From: Rhizobacter koreensis
Lineage (GTDB): Bacteria > Pseudomonadota > Gammaproteobacteria > Burkholderiales > Burkholderiaceae_C
Assembly (NCBI RefSeq): GCF_013366375.1
Contig: NZ_JABWMJ010000010.1
Location: 62,001-126,000 of the forward strand
Reading direction: 5' to 3'
Length of the DNA: 64,000 bases
Position 1 is the first letter of the stretch, and the number at the start of each line of letters is the position of its first letter. Shown in pieces: positions 17,642 to 25,929 of this stretch. The position numbers and the translations under genes were made by a program. Under the pieces are notes generated by a model that saw only the letters and a program-made list of their open reading frames with translations, was not told the DNA's origin and made no database searches.

Positions 17642-18574
17642 CTAGGCTCTCCTGGTTGTCGCACGGTTCGCCCGCTGCTGCATCGCCGCCGTAGTAGCTG
17701 CAGCTTCGCTGTGAATCCACGCCAGGAATGCCTCGACGGGCGGTCGCGTCGAATGCCGTGAGGGATACACCGCGAAGTGGGCCTTGATGCGAATTGCCTT
17801 CTCAGGGCTGAACACCGGCTTGAGCGACCCACGGGCCAGGTGCGATTCGGCGTTTACAGCACTTTCCAGCGCTACGCCCAAGCCCTGAACGGCGGCATCA
17901 AGGGACATCTGGGCACGATCGAAGCGCAGCGCAAAGCGTTCCGGGGACCGAAGCGTCGAGTACCGTTGCAGCCAGTCAGACCATTGCACGACGCTGACGT
18001 TGCTCTGAATCAGCGGCACCTCGAGCAACTGCTCGATTCGCTTGAGCCGATGCTCTCGAATGAACGCAGGGCTTGCAAGCGGCAGGATCGGTTCTTCGAA
18101 CAACGGCTCGACGACGAGGTCGCTCCATTGCGGCACGCCGTAGCGGATGTCGACGTCGGCCTGGCCCAGCGCGAAGTCGCTTTGCGTGTGCGCGGCCGAA
18201 AGGTTGAGCGAGATGTCGGGATGGGCCTGAGCGAACCCGCGTAGCCGCGGCATCAGCCACAGGCTCGCGATGCTCGGGGCCGAGTGGACGTAGAGGCTGT
18301 TGCCGACTCCCTTGCGGAGGTCCTCGGTGGCCGCGGAAATCGCGCCCACTGCGCCGGCGACGCGCTCGAGATATCGCTCGCCGGCTGCGCTGAGGCGCAC
18401 GCCGTGCGCACTTCGCTCGAACAGGCGCACTCCGACGTCCGCTTCGAGTCTCGCGACCTGATGACTGATGGCGGATGCCGTGAGATGCAACTCGGCTGCG
18501 GCAAGCGCAAAGCTGCGTCTACGTGCCACTGCTTCAAAGGCCAGAAGGTTCGCGACCGAGGGCAATGCAGGCAT
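17642..18574 (-). CDS. LysR family transcriptional regulator (GcvA-like)
   Basis: LysR-type regulator of 310 residues. The helix-turn-helix is evident in LLAFEAVARRRSFALAAAEL and HLTASAISHQVARLEADVG, with LFERSAHGVRLSAAGERYL next; the effector domain carries SLWLMPRLRGFAQAHPDI and DVDIRYGVPQWSDLVVEPLF, phrases typical of the GcvA/AmpR-like subgroup. I chose the ATG at 18574 over the GTG at 18589 because a strong ribosome site (GGGGGAG) lies 7 nt upstream of it. It is divergent from the SDR-TRAP-transketolase operon with about 200 bp between starts and is probably its regulator; the inducer would be the transported compound. Confidence 0.92.
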   Translation of the reverse strand: MPALPSVANLLAFEAVARRRSFALAAAELHLTASAISHQVARLEADVGVRLFERSAHGVRLSAAGERYLERVAGAVGAISAATEDLRKGVGNSLYVHSAPSIASLWLMPRLRGFAQAHPDISLNLSAAHTQSDFALGQADVDIRYGVPQWSDLVVEPLFEEPILPLASPAFIREHRLKRIEQLLEVPLIQSNVSVVQWSDWLQRYSTLRSPERFALRFDRAQMSLDAAVQGLGVALESAVNAESHLARGSLKPVFSPEKAIRIKAHFAVYPSRHSTRPPVEAFLAWIHSEAAATTAAMQQRANRATTRRA

Positions 18575-18778
18575 CGGGTTCTCCCCCACGTAACGTGAAG
18601 CCTTGTCAGCTTACCTTGAAAAATGATCGCTTGATGTCAACCGGTCCCCGCAGGACGATGCGCACCAGAAACACGGAGCAAGCAGGTCGTCGATGTCTCG
18701 GCGGTCGCGCAACGGGTGCCGCGCGCGAGAGTGCGCAAGGTCCGCTCCGATTAGTACTTCTTGCTGGAGACGGACTTC
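18575..18778. promoter_or_regulatory. Divergent promoter region with candidate LysR site at 18631-18640
   Basis: Region between the LysR gene and the SDR-TRAP operon. It is less GC-rich than its surroundings and holds a small inverted repeat TTGA-TG-TCAA at 18631-18640 within an AT-richer patch (18601-18640), a plausible LysR-type binding site. Ribosome sites flank it on both sides (GGGGGAG for LysR, GGAGACGGA for the SDR). Confidence 0.35.
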
Positions 18779-19528
18779 ATGCTGCTAAGAGACAAGGTCG
18801 CGGTGATCACCGGTGGGGCAGGGCTCAACGGGCTCGGCTTCGCCACGGCGCGGCAGATGGCTGCTCACGGCGCGCGCGTAGTGATCGTCGATCTCGAACG
18901 TGCCGATCCCGCGTCGGCGGCGTCCCGCCTCGGCGACGGTCATCTCGGCGTCGTCGGCGACGTCACCGACAAGGCTGCGTGTGACGCTGCGATCGAGCAG
19001 GCGCTGAAGGCTTACGGGCGAATCGACGTGCTCGTGAACAACGCGGGCATCACGCAGCCGGTGAAGACGCTCGAGATCACCCGCGCCGACTACGACCGCA
19101 TCCTCGACGTCAGCCTGCGCGGCACGCTGCACATGTCGCAGTCGGTGCTGCCCGCGATGCGACGGCAGCAGGCGGGTTCGATCGTCTGCATCTCGTCGGT
19201 GTCGGCCCAGCGGGGCGGCGGCATCTTCGGTGGTCCGCACTACTCCGCGGCAAAGGCCGGCGTGCTCGGCCTGGCACGCGCCATGGCACGCGAGTTCGGG
19301 ATCGAGGGGATCCGGGTCAATTGCATCACCCCCGGACTGATAGAGACCGACATCACGCAGGGCAAGCTCAGCCCGGAGCGCAAGGACGCGATCACCGAAA
19401 CCATTCCACTCAACCGGCTCGGGAGGGCCGACGACGTGGCCGGCGCCTGCGTGTTCCTGGCGAGCGACCTCTCCGTGTATTGCACCGGCATCACGCTCGA
19501 CGTCAACGGCGGAATGCTCATCCACTGA
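18779..19528 (+). CDS. SDR family NAD(P)-dependent oxidoreductase
   Basis: Short-chain dehydrogenase of 249 residues, predicted to interconvert an alcohol and a ketone. It has the nucleotide-binding glycine motif in TGGAGLNGLG, NNAGIT, the catalytic Ser of CISSVSA, YSAAKAG, and the C-terminal LDVNGGMLIH typical of classical SDRs. The start is the ATG at 18779 with GGAGACGGA about 6 nt upstream; an upstream TTG at 18761 is possible but less likely. First gene of the operon with a TRAP transporter and split transketolase; in this context it probably oxidises an imported polyol or sugar derivative to a ketose that the transketolase can cleave. Confidence 0.92.
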   Translation: MLLRDKVAVITGGAGLNGLGFATARQMAAHGARVVIVDLERADPASAASRLGDGHLGVVGDVTDKAACDAAIEQALKAYGRIDVLVNNAGITQPVKTLEITRADYDRILDVSLRGTLHMSQSVLPAMRRQQAGSIVCISSVSAQRGGGIFGGPHYSAAKAGVLGLARAMAREFGIEGIRVNCITPGLIETDITQGKLSPERKDAITETIPLNRLGRADDVAGACVFLASDLSVYCTGITLDVNGGMLIH

Positions 19529-19560
19529 CGCGCGAACATTCATTTCAGGAGACAAACGCG

Positions 19561-20544
19561 ATGAACCGAAGGACCCTCCAGCTGTCACTGCTTGCTGCAG
19601 CATGTACCCTGCTCGTGCCGCTCGGTGCCAGTGCCCAGACGACCAAGTTGACCCTCGGCCATGGCGCCGCTCCCGGCAATCCGCGTCATGAGGCGTCGGT
19701 CCGCTTCGCAGAGCTGCTCAAGGCGAAGACCGGCGGGCGCATCGAAGTCCAGGTCGCGCACTCGGCGCAGCTCGGCGACGACGCGGCCATGGTGACGGCC
19801 TTGCGGACCGGCGCGCTCGACATGTCGGCCAACTCGCAAGGCGCGGTGGCCAATGCAGTTCCCGAGTACGCCGCGTTCGGCATGCCGTTCATGTTCTCGA
19901 GCGCCGCTCAGGCGTTCAAGGTGCTCGACGGCCCGGTGGGCAAGGAGCTCGCCGACCGCTCGGCCGAGAAGGGCATGGTGGTGCTCGGCTACTGGGACAA
20001 CGGCATCCGCCAGATGACCAACAGCAAGCGACCGATCGTCAAGGCCGAGGACCTGAAGGGTCTCAAGATGCGGACGCCGCCCGATGCGACGCTGGTGGAC
20101 ATCATGCAGGCGCTGGGCGCCGACGCACAGCAGATCAAGTTCTCCGAGCTCTACGTGGCGCTTCAGCAGGGCGTCGTCGACGGCCAGGAGAACCCCCTCG
20201 CGAACATCCACGCCAGCAAGCTCTACGAGGTGCAGAAGCACCTCGCGATGACCAACCACCAGTTCCAGATGACGCCACTGCTGATGAGCAAGCGCACCTG
20301 GGATCGCCTGTCCGCCGCCGACCGCAAGGCGGTGCAGGACGCGGCGTCCGAAGCAACCACGCTGCAGCGGCGGCTCTCGGCCGAAGCCGACGAGAAGCTG
20401 CTCGCCGACCTCAAGGCGCAGGGCGTGCAGGTGACGACGGTGGACAAGAACGCTTTCGCGAAGGCCACCGAGAAGGTCACGGAGAAGTGGCTCAACGGGC
20501 CCATCGGACCGTACCTCAAGAAGGTCGTCGCCGCCGCGCGCTGA
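19561..20544 (+). CDS. TRAP transporter substrate-binding protein (DctP family)
   Basis: Periplasmic binding protein of a TRAP transporter, 327 residues. It starts with a signal peptide (MNRRTLQLSLLAAACTLLVPLGASAQ), followed by LTLGHGAAPGNPRHEAS, FAELLKAKTGGRIEVQV and LKGLKMRTPPDA, whose Arg is the usual carboxylate contact in this family; the block VALQQGVVDGQENPLANI is diagnostic of DctP proteins. A strong AGGAGA ribosome site precedes the ATG. It lies 32 nt after the SDR gene and is followed by the Q and M membrane subunits. Ligand is probably an organic or sugar acid; not determinable. Confidence 0.95.
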   Translation: MNRRTLQLSLLAAACTLLVPLGASAQTTKLTLGHGAAPGNPRHEASVRFAELLKAKTGGRIEVQVAHSAQLGDDAAMVTALRTGALDMSANSQGAVANAVPEYAAFGMPFMFSSAAQAFKVLDGPVGKELADRSAEKGMVVLGYWDNGIRQMTNSKRPIVKAEDLKGLKMRTPPDATLVDIMQALGADAQQIKFSELYVALQQGVVDGQENPLANIHASKLYEVQKHLAMTNHQFQMTPLLMSKRTWDRLSAADRKAVQDAASEATTLQRRLSAEADEKLLADLKAQGVQVTTVDKNAFAKATEKVTEKWLNGPIGPYLKKVVAAAR

Positions 20545-20596
20545 GCGCTTCCGCCCCTCGCAGCCGGCGCCGTCATGGCGTCGGCAGGAGTTCACC

Positions 20597-21115
20597 TTGG
20601 ATACCTTCATCGCCTGGGTAGAGCGCGGCATCGGCTACTTCTGCCGCGCGATCCTTTACGTGACGCTGGCCGTCACCTTCCTCATCCTGAGCGCGAACGT
20701 CGGACTGCGCTATGCGATGGGTAGCAGCCTGACGTGGGCGTCGGAGCTTCCGGAACTGCTTTTCCCCTGGATGATCATGGCCGGCGTGGTGATCGCGGCG
20801 CAGAGCGGATCGCACATCGCCGTCGTGATCCTGACGCAGCGCCTGGGCGCATCGCGTCGCTGGGTGCTGGCGGCCGGCGCGTTGATCGTCGCGGGGCTCT
20901 ATCTCGGCCTGGGCTGGGCCGCGCTTCCGCTGATGGAAATCGCTGCCGACGAGTACAGCCCGATCCTGCGCGTGCCGGGCTCGGTGACCGTGGGCTGCCT
21001 GGTGGGTGGCTTCGTGCTGCTGGCGATCACGACGCTCATCCGCATTCCTTCGATGCTGAACACCGAGGCGCAGGTGGTGCCCGGGCCTGAAGCGCATGCG
21101 GGAGCATCGGCATGA
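20597..21115 (+). CDS. TRAP transporter small permease (DctQ family)
   Basis: Small membrane subunit of the TRAP transporter, 172 residues with four predicted transmembrane helices. Visible features are RAILYVTLAVTFLILSANVGLRY as the first helix, LTWASELPELLFPWMIMAG, and QSGSHIAVVILTQRL, the conserved DctQ region. It starts at a TTG (20597), supported by GGCAGGAG 6 nt upstream and by the absence of a better ATG. Its TGA overlaps the ATG of the large permease by 4 nt, so the two membrane subunits are made together. Confidence 0.9.
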   Translation: MDTFIAWVERGIGYFCRAILYVTLAVTFLILSANVGLRYAMGSSLTWASELPELLFPWMIMAGVVIAAQSGSHIAVVILTQRLGASRRWVLAAGALIVAGLYLGLGWAALPLMEIAADEYSPILRVPGSVTVGCLVGGFVLLAITTLIRIPSMLNTEAQVVPGPEAHAGASA

Positions 21116-22371
21116 CCATTCTCATCATCGGTCTCTTCATCGTCGCCGCGCTGGCGTCGATCCCGATCGCCCACGCACTGGTGCTCGCGTCGGTCGGCGG
21201 CCTGCTCGCGCTCGGCCGGGTGCCGGTCGACTTGGCGGTGCAACAGATGATCTCGCAGATGCAGAGCTTCCCGCTCATCGCGATCCCGTTCTTCATGTTG
21301 ACGGGGGCGTTGATGGTCAGCGGCAGGCTCGGCCAGAGCCTCGTGAACCTGCTGTCGATGATGATCGGACGCGTTCACGGCGGCCCGGCGCAGGTGGGCG
21401 TGCTGTCGTCGACCATCTTCGGCGGTGTCTCGGGGTCGGCCGTGGCGGACGCGTCGGCGATCGGATCGATGCTGATCCCGTGGCTCAAGAAGCTCGGCTA
21501 CCCCGCGCCGTTCGCCGCGGGCACGCTGGCCGCGGCGGCGACCATCGACATCCTCATACCGCCGTCGATTCCGATGATCGTCTATGCGCTGGTGTCGGGC
21601 GCATCGATCGGCGCGCTCTTCGTCGCCGGCATCCTGCCGGGCCTCTTGATGTGCGGCGGCTTCATGCTGGTGTGCTACGTGCAGGGCCGTCGCCGGGGCT
21701 TTCCGCGCGACACCACGCCGTTCCGCTGGAACGCCTTCGGCCGTCAGCTCGTGCTCGCCGGGCCCGCGCTCGCGATGCCGGTGCTGATCATCGTCTTCCT
21801 GCGCTTCGGCATCGCGACGCCCACCGAAGTGAGCGTGATGTCGACCCTCTACGCGCTGGTCGTCTCGGGACTGGTCTACCGCGATCTCACCATCGCCAAG
21901 CTGCGTCACGCCGCCGTCGAGGCGGGGATCTCGACCGGCGTGGTCCTCCTGATCATCATGGCCTCGAGCATCGTCGGCTGGATCGTCACCTACGAGCAGC
22001 TGCCTGCGGCGTTCACCCGCTTCGCCACCGAGACCTTGCAGTCCCCCTGGCTGATCATCCTGGCGATGAACCTGATCATGCTGGCCACCGGCATGTTCAT
22101 CGATCTGCCGGCGGCGGTGCTGCTGCTGACGCCGATGTTCGTTCCGCTCGCCGCGGCGGTCGGCATGGACACGGTCCAGCTCGGGATCATGATGATCGTC
22201 AACCTGTCGATCGGGCTCTACCACCCGCCGATCGGCACCACCCTGTTCATCACGAGCTCGATCGCCAAGGTGCGCATCGGCGACGTCGTGGTCGAACTCA
22301 TCCCCTTCTACGTGGTTGCCGTGGGCCTGCTGCTCGGCTTCGCGTACCTGCCGTGGCTCACGCTGCACTGA
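21112..22371 (+). CDS. TRAP transporter large permease (DctM family)
   Basis: Large membrane subunit with ion-coupled transport activity, 419 residues, about 12 membrane segments. Family blocks are LIAIPFFMLTGALM, HGGPAQVGVLSSTIFGGVSGSAVADAS, AAAATIDILIPPSIPMIVYA, and NLSIGLYHPPIGTTLF near the C-terminus. It overlaps the DctQ gene by 4 nt and is followed after 17 nt by the transketolase N-terminal subunit. With the DctP and DctQ proteins it forms a complete secondary transporter. Confidence 0.95.
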   Translation: MTILIIGLFIVAALASIPIAHALVLASVGGLLALGRVPVDLAVQQMISQMQSFPLIAIPFFMLTGALMVSGRLGQSLVNLLSMMIGRVHGGPAQVGVLSSTIFGGVSGSAVADASAIGSMLIPWLKKLGYPAPFAAGTLAAAATIDILIPPSIPMIVYALVSGASIGALFVAGILPGLLMCGGFMLVCYVQGRRRGFPRDTTPFRWNAFGRQLVLAGPALAMPVLIIVFLRFGIATPTEVSVMSTLYALVVSGLVYRDLTIAKLRHAAVEAGISTGVVLLIIMASSIVGWIVTYEQLPAAFTRFATETLQSPWLIILAMNLIMLATGMFIDLPAAVLLLTPMFVPLAAAVGMDTVQLGIMMIVNLSIGLYHPPIGTTLFITSSIAKVRIGDVVVELIPFYVVAVGLLLGFAYLPWLTLH

Positions 22372-22388
22372 TCTTCCGGACTTCACAC

Positions 22389-23243
22389 ATGGACACTCTG
22401 CAACGCTTGCGCGAGAGCGCGTATCGCATCCGACGCTTCGCCGTGCGGATGGGCGAAGTCCAGGGCCAGGGCTACGTCGGGCAGGCGCTCGGTTGGGCCG
22501 ACGTGCTCGCAGTCGCCTACTGCCACGCGCTGCGGCTTCGCCCCCCCGAGCCCGAATGGGAAGGCCGCGACCGTTTCCTGCTGTCGCACGGCCACTACGC
22601 GATCGCGCACTACGCGGCGCTGATCGAGGCCGGCGTCATCGCCGAGGCCGAGCTCGAAACCTATGGCAGCGACGACAGCCGTCTGCCGATGTCGGGAATG
22701 GCCACCTACACCCCCGGCATGGAGATCTCCGGCGGCTCGCTGGGACAGGGCCTCGTGATCGGCGTCGGCGTGGCGCTCGGCCTCAAGCACAAGAAGAACC
22801 CCGCGTTTGTCTACAACTCGATGTCGGATGGCGAACTCGACGAGGGTTCGACGTGGGAGGCCGCGATGGCCGCCGCGCACCATCGGCTCGACAACCTGAT
22901 CTGCCTGGTGGACATCAACAACCAGCAGGCCGACGGGCCGTCGAGCAAGGTACTGGGCTTCGAGCCACTCGCCGACAAGTGGGCGGCATTCGGCTGGCAC
23001 GTGCAGCGCGTCGACGGCAACGACCTGCCTCGAGTCTTGGCGGCGTTCGACCATGCTCGCGCACTCGCCGAGCCAAAGCCGCGGGTCATCCTGTTCGACA
23101 CGCAGATGGGCAGGGGCGTGCCGTTTCTCGAGCAACGCGACAAGAACCACTTCATCCGCGTGGACTTGCCCGAGTGGCAACAGGCGCTCGATGCACTCGA
23201 TGCGCGACGTTCGAAGACGACCAACGAAGGAGCGCCGGCATGA
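22389..23243 (+). CDS. Transketolase, N-terminal (thiamine diphosphate) subunit
   Basis: 284-residue protein equal to the N-terminal half of a transketolase. Thiamine diphosphate site motifs are FLLSHGHYAIAHYAAL, SGGSLGQGLVIGVGVALG, and MSDGELDEGSTWEA followed about 30 residues later by DINNQQADGPS (the GDG...N metal-binding motif). It is split from its C-terminal partner, whose ATG overlaps this gene's TGA. Split transketolases occur in dedicated sugar pathways such as apulose-4-phosphate or sulfo-fructose transketolases as well as in archaea and others, so a specialised catabolic role is likely here. Confidence 0.93.
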   Translation: MDTLQRLRESAYRIRRFAVRMGEVQGQGYVGQALGWADVLAVAYCHALRLRPPEPEWEGRDRFLLSHGHYAIAHYAALIEAGVIAEAELETYGSDDSRLPMSGMATYTPGMEISGGSLGQGLVIGVGVALGLKHKKNPAFVYNSMSDGELDEGSTWEAAMAAAHHRLDNLICLVDINNQQADGPSSKVLGFEPLADKWAAFGWHVQRVDGNDLPRVLAAFDHARALAEPKPRVILFDTQMGRGVPFLEQRDKNHFIRVDLPEWQQALDALDARRSKTTNEGAPA

Positions 23244-24262
23244 GCGGCAACTCAGCAGAAGCCAAGGCGGTGGAGAAGAAGCCGCGTCTGACCACCTCTG
23301 CCATGATCGCGTCGATCGCCTCGGAGGGCCAGCGCGTCAAGGCTGCGCCGTTCGGCAAGGCGCTCGTCGAGTACGCGGCCGATCGCCCGGAGATCGTCGG
23401 GCTCACCGCCGACCTCGCGAAGTACACCGACCTCCATCTGTTCGCGCAGGCATATCCCGAGCGCTTCTATCAGATGGGCATGGCCGAGCAGCTGCTGATG
23501 GGCGCAGCCGGCGGCATGGCCAAGGAGGGGCTCGTCCCGTTCGCGACGACGTACGCGGTGTTCGGCACCCGGCGCGCCTACGACTTCATCCACCAGGTGA
23601 TCGCCGAGGAAGGCCTCAACGTCAAGATCTGCTGCGCGCTTCCGGGGCTGACGACCGGCTACGGCCCGAGCCATCAGGCGACCGAGGACCTCGCCATGAT
23701 GCGGGGCGTCCCCGGGCTGACCATCGTCGATCCCTGCGACGCGCTCGACATCGAGCAGGCGGTTCCGCAGATCGCTGCGCACAAGGGCCCGGTCTACATG
23801 CGTCTGCTGCGTGGGCAGGTGCCGTTGGTCCTGGACGAGTACGGCTACGAATTCGAACTCGGCAAGGCGAAGCTGCTGCGCGACGGCAATGAGGTGCTGG
23901 TGATCTCCAGCGGGCTCATGACGATGCGCGCACTCGAAGCGGCCGAGACGCTGCAGGCCGATGGCGTCGGCGTGGCGGTGCTCCATTGCCCGACGATCAA
24001 GCCGCTCGACGAGCTGACCATCCTCGAAGCCGTTCGCTACAAGAGTCGGCTGGTGGTGGTCGCCGAGAACCACTCGGTGATTGGTGGGCTCGGCGAGGCG
24101 ATCGCCGGCACGCTGCTGCGGCATCGCGTGCAGCCGGCTCGGTTCGAGTTCGCGGGTCTCCCCGACGCCTTTCTCGACGCCGGGGCGCTGCCCACCCTGC
24201 ACGACCGCTACGGCATCAGCCGCGAGGCGCTGGCCCAGCGTATCCGCGGCTGGTTGGGCTGA
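23240..24262 (+). CDS. Transketolase, C-terminal subunit
   Basis: 340-residue partner carrying the pyrimidine-binding and C-terminal domains of transketolase. It has an N-terminal extension of about 35 residues, then FGKALVEYAADRPEIVGLTAD, the catalytic-glutamate motif YQMGMAEQLLMGAAGGMAKEG, LTTGYGPSHQATEDLAMMR, and VVVAENHSVIGGLG in the last domain. It overlaps the N-terminal subunit gene by 4 nt. It is the last gene of the operon. The SDR, TRAP and split transketolase together suggest uptake and oxidation of a polyol or sugar acid, with transfer of a two-carbon unit to an aldose acceptor. Confidence 0.93.
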   Translation: MSGNSAEAKAVEKKPRLTTSAMIASIASEGQRVKAAPFGKALVEYAADRPEIVGLTADLAKYTDLHLFAQAYPERFYQMGMAEQLLMGAAGGMAKEGLVPFATTYAVFGTRRAYDFIHQVIAEEGLNVKICCALPGLTTGYGPSHQATEDLAMMRGVPGLTIVDPCDALDIEQAVPQIAAHKGPVYMRLLRGQVPLVLDEYGYEFELGKAKLLRDGNEVLVISSGLMTMRALEAAETLQADGVGVAVLHCPTIKPLDELTILEAVRYKSRLVVVAENHSVIGGLGEAIAGTLLRHRVQPARFEFAGLPDAFLDAGALPTLHDRYGISREALAQRIRGWLG

Positions 24263-24330
24263 CCACCGCTCTCTCTCACGCGTCCGGCAAACCAGCGCCG
24301 ACGTCCACCTTTGCAACGTCAGGAGATCAC

Positions 24331-25584
24331 ATGAAGCGCCGCCACCTGCTGGCCTTGTCCATCACCCTCGCTGCTGCCTCTCTCGAAGGCTGCGGTGGCG
24401 GCGGCGATGACGGCGATGACGGTCCGACCTTGTCGAGCCTCGGGGTGCAGACCAGCGCCCACAGCGGTGAGAGCCTCGAGCCCGGCTTCGATGCCGGCCG
24501 ACGCTCGTACACGCTGCACGTGCAGAGCGACATCTATGGCGTGCTGCTGCAGCCCAAGGCAAGCGACCCCGGCGTGCAGGTGACCGTGACGGCTTCGACC
24601 ACGGCAGGAGCGTACAGCACCACGATTGCCAACACCGACGTGAACCAGCCCGAAGCGGTGCCCCTGGGCACGGTGTACGGGCAGTCGGGTCACCTCGTCA
24701 AGCTCTCCCAGAGCTACGCCGCCTACGACGTCGCGTACACGCAGATGGCGACGATCGTGCTGACCGACACGCGAACCGGCGCGAGCTCCAGCTACACGGT
24801 CAACATCGTGCGGGACAACGACTCGGCGATCCGCGCGAAGTTCGGTGCCGAGAAGGTGTTCACCAGCGCGGCCGGCGCCAGCATCAAGTACCGCATCTAC
24901 TTTCCGCCGAACTACACCGCAAGCACGAAGACGTATCCGGTCGTCCTCGCGTTGCACGGCGTCGGCCAGCGTGCCGCGGGAGGGCAGCCTTCCGACATGG
25001 TGCTCAAGCGGACCAAGCAGGCGACGATCTGGGCGCAGGATTCGGAACAGGACTCGGCGAAGGAGGCGATCGTCATCGCGCCGCAAGCCAACACGGCGTG
25101 GGCGGCCGGCGACAACGCGGGCACCCTGTCGGCGGACGGACAGGCCGCCTACGAGCTCCTGCAGGACGTTCTCGCGAGAGAACGCGTCAACCGCAACCGG
25201 GTCTACCTGACCGGTCTTTCACTCGGGGGAAACGGCTCGCTGGTGATGGCACAGAAGTACCCGCAGACGTTCGCGGCGCTCTTCATCCACGCAGCATGGG
25301 CCGGCGCGCCCAACAGCGACACGGTTCTCGGCACGAACTACAACTGGGCGGGGCTTAGACAGTACCTCAGCGGAAGGATCCGCCTGGTGCAGGCCGAAGA
25401 CGACCCGCAAGTGCTCTTCAAGAACTACCAGAACATCGTCAACCAGCTGAACGCGAACGGCATCTCTTTCCAGTCGAAGGTCTACCCGTCGGGGACGTTC
25501 ATCTATCCGGATGCGCACTTCTCGTGGATCGCAGGATACGCCGACAAGTCGGCTCGGGACTGGATGTTCAGCCTGAGCCGATGA
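24331..25584 (+). CDS. Lipoprotein esterase with N-terminal cadherin-like beta domain
   Basis: Predicted outer-membrane or periplasmic lipoprotein, 417 residues. The signal peptide ends in a lipobox, L18-E19-G20-C21, followed by a Gly/Asp-rich linker (GGGGDDGDDG). Residues 35-165 look like a cadherin-like beta-sandwich domain (SGESLEPGFDAGRRSYTLHV). The rest is an alpha/beta hydrolase of the LpqC/feruloyl-esterase type, with YPVVLALHGVG, the nucleophile in GLSLGGNGS and a probable catalytic His in DAHFSW. A strong AGGAGA precedes the ATG. It follows the transketolase after 68 bp, so it may or may not share its transcript. Substrate: an ester or polyester, unknown. Confidence 0.85.
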   Translation: MKRRHLLALSITLAAASLEGCGGGGDDGDDGPTLSSLGVQTSAHSGESLEPGFDAGRRSYTLHVQSDIYGVLLQPKASDPGVQVTVTASTTAGAYSTTIANTDVNQPEAVPLGTVYGQSGHLVKLSQSYAAYDVAYTQMATIVLTDTRTGASSSYTVNIVRDNDSAIRAKFGAEKVFTSAAGASIKYRIYFPPNYTASTKTYPVVLALHGVGQRAAGGQPSDMVLKRTKQATIWAQDSEQDSAKEAIVIAPQANTAWAAGDNAGTLSADGQAAYELLQDVLARERVNRNRVYLTGLSLGGNGSLVMAQKYPQTFAALFIHAAWAGAPNSDTVLGTNYNWAGLRQYLSGRIRLVQAEDDPQVLFKNYQNIVNQLNANGISFQSKVYPSGTFIYPDAHFSWIAGYADKSARDWMFSLSR

Positions 25585-25929
25585 CCGATCGATCGCGCGG
25601 GGCTTCGTAGCCTCGGCATCGGCCGGCGGCAGCGGCCCGCCACCACTCCCGTCAGTGGCCGGCGCTGCGCAAGCGCGCGGCGGGGAAAGCCTCGCCCCGA
25701 AAGACTCTATTGAGGATGTCTCGGCGGGCCTACGTTGCGCTCCGACATCCGCGCCATCGCCAACGAGTTTCGACTCCGTCGGAGTCGGGAAAGGAGATGA
25801 AGTGACGGCCACGTGATGCCGTCAGCGCTGACGCGCCAAGAAGCAATACCTCAACGCTCCGTCCCGTCTGTACCAGGTGCAAGGGGCAGCAGAGAGCGAA
25901 TGACGTTCAACCACCATCAGAGGAAGACA
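25585..25929. other. Intergenic region with a hairpin and a palindrome
   Basis: 345 bp between two plus-strand genes. It holds a 7-bp stem with a 3-nt loop (CGACTCC/GGAGTCG, 25771-25787) and a perfect 14-bp palindrome CGTCAGCGCTGACG at 25820-25833. Between them is GGAG-ATGAAGTGA, a minimal start-stop. The hairpin may end the upstream transcript; the palindrome may be an operator for the gene at 25930. No other gene seen. Confidence 0.4.

Noticed and set aside
20899..22386. Minus-strand open frame rich in Asp, His and Arg
   Set aside because: Complement of the TRAP permease genes; the low-complexity sequence is an artefact of codon usage.
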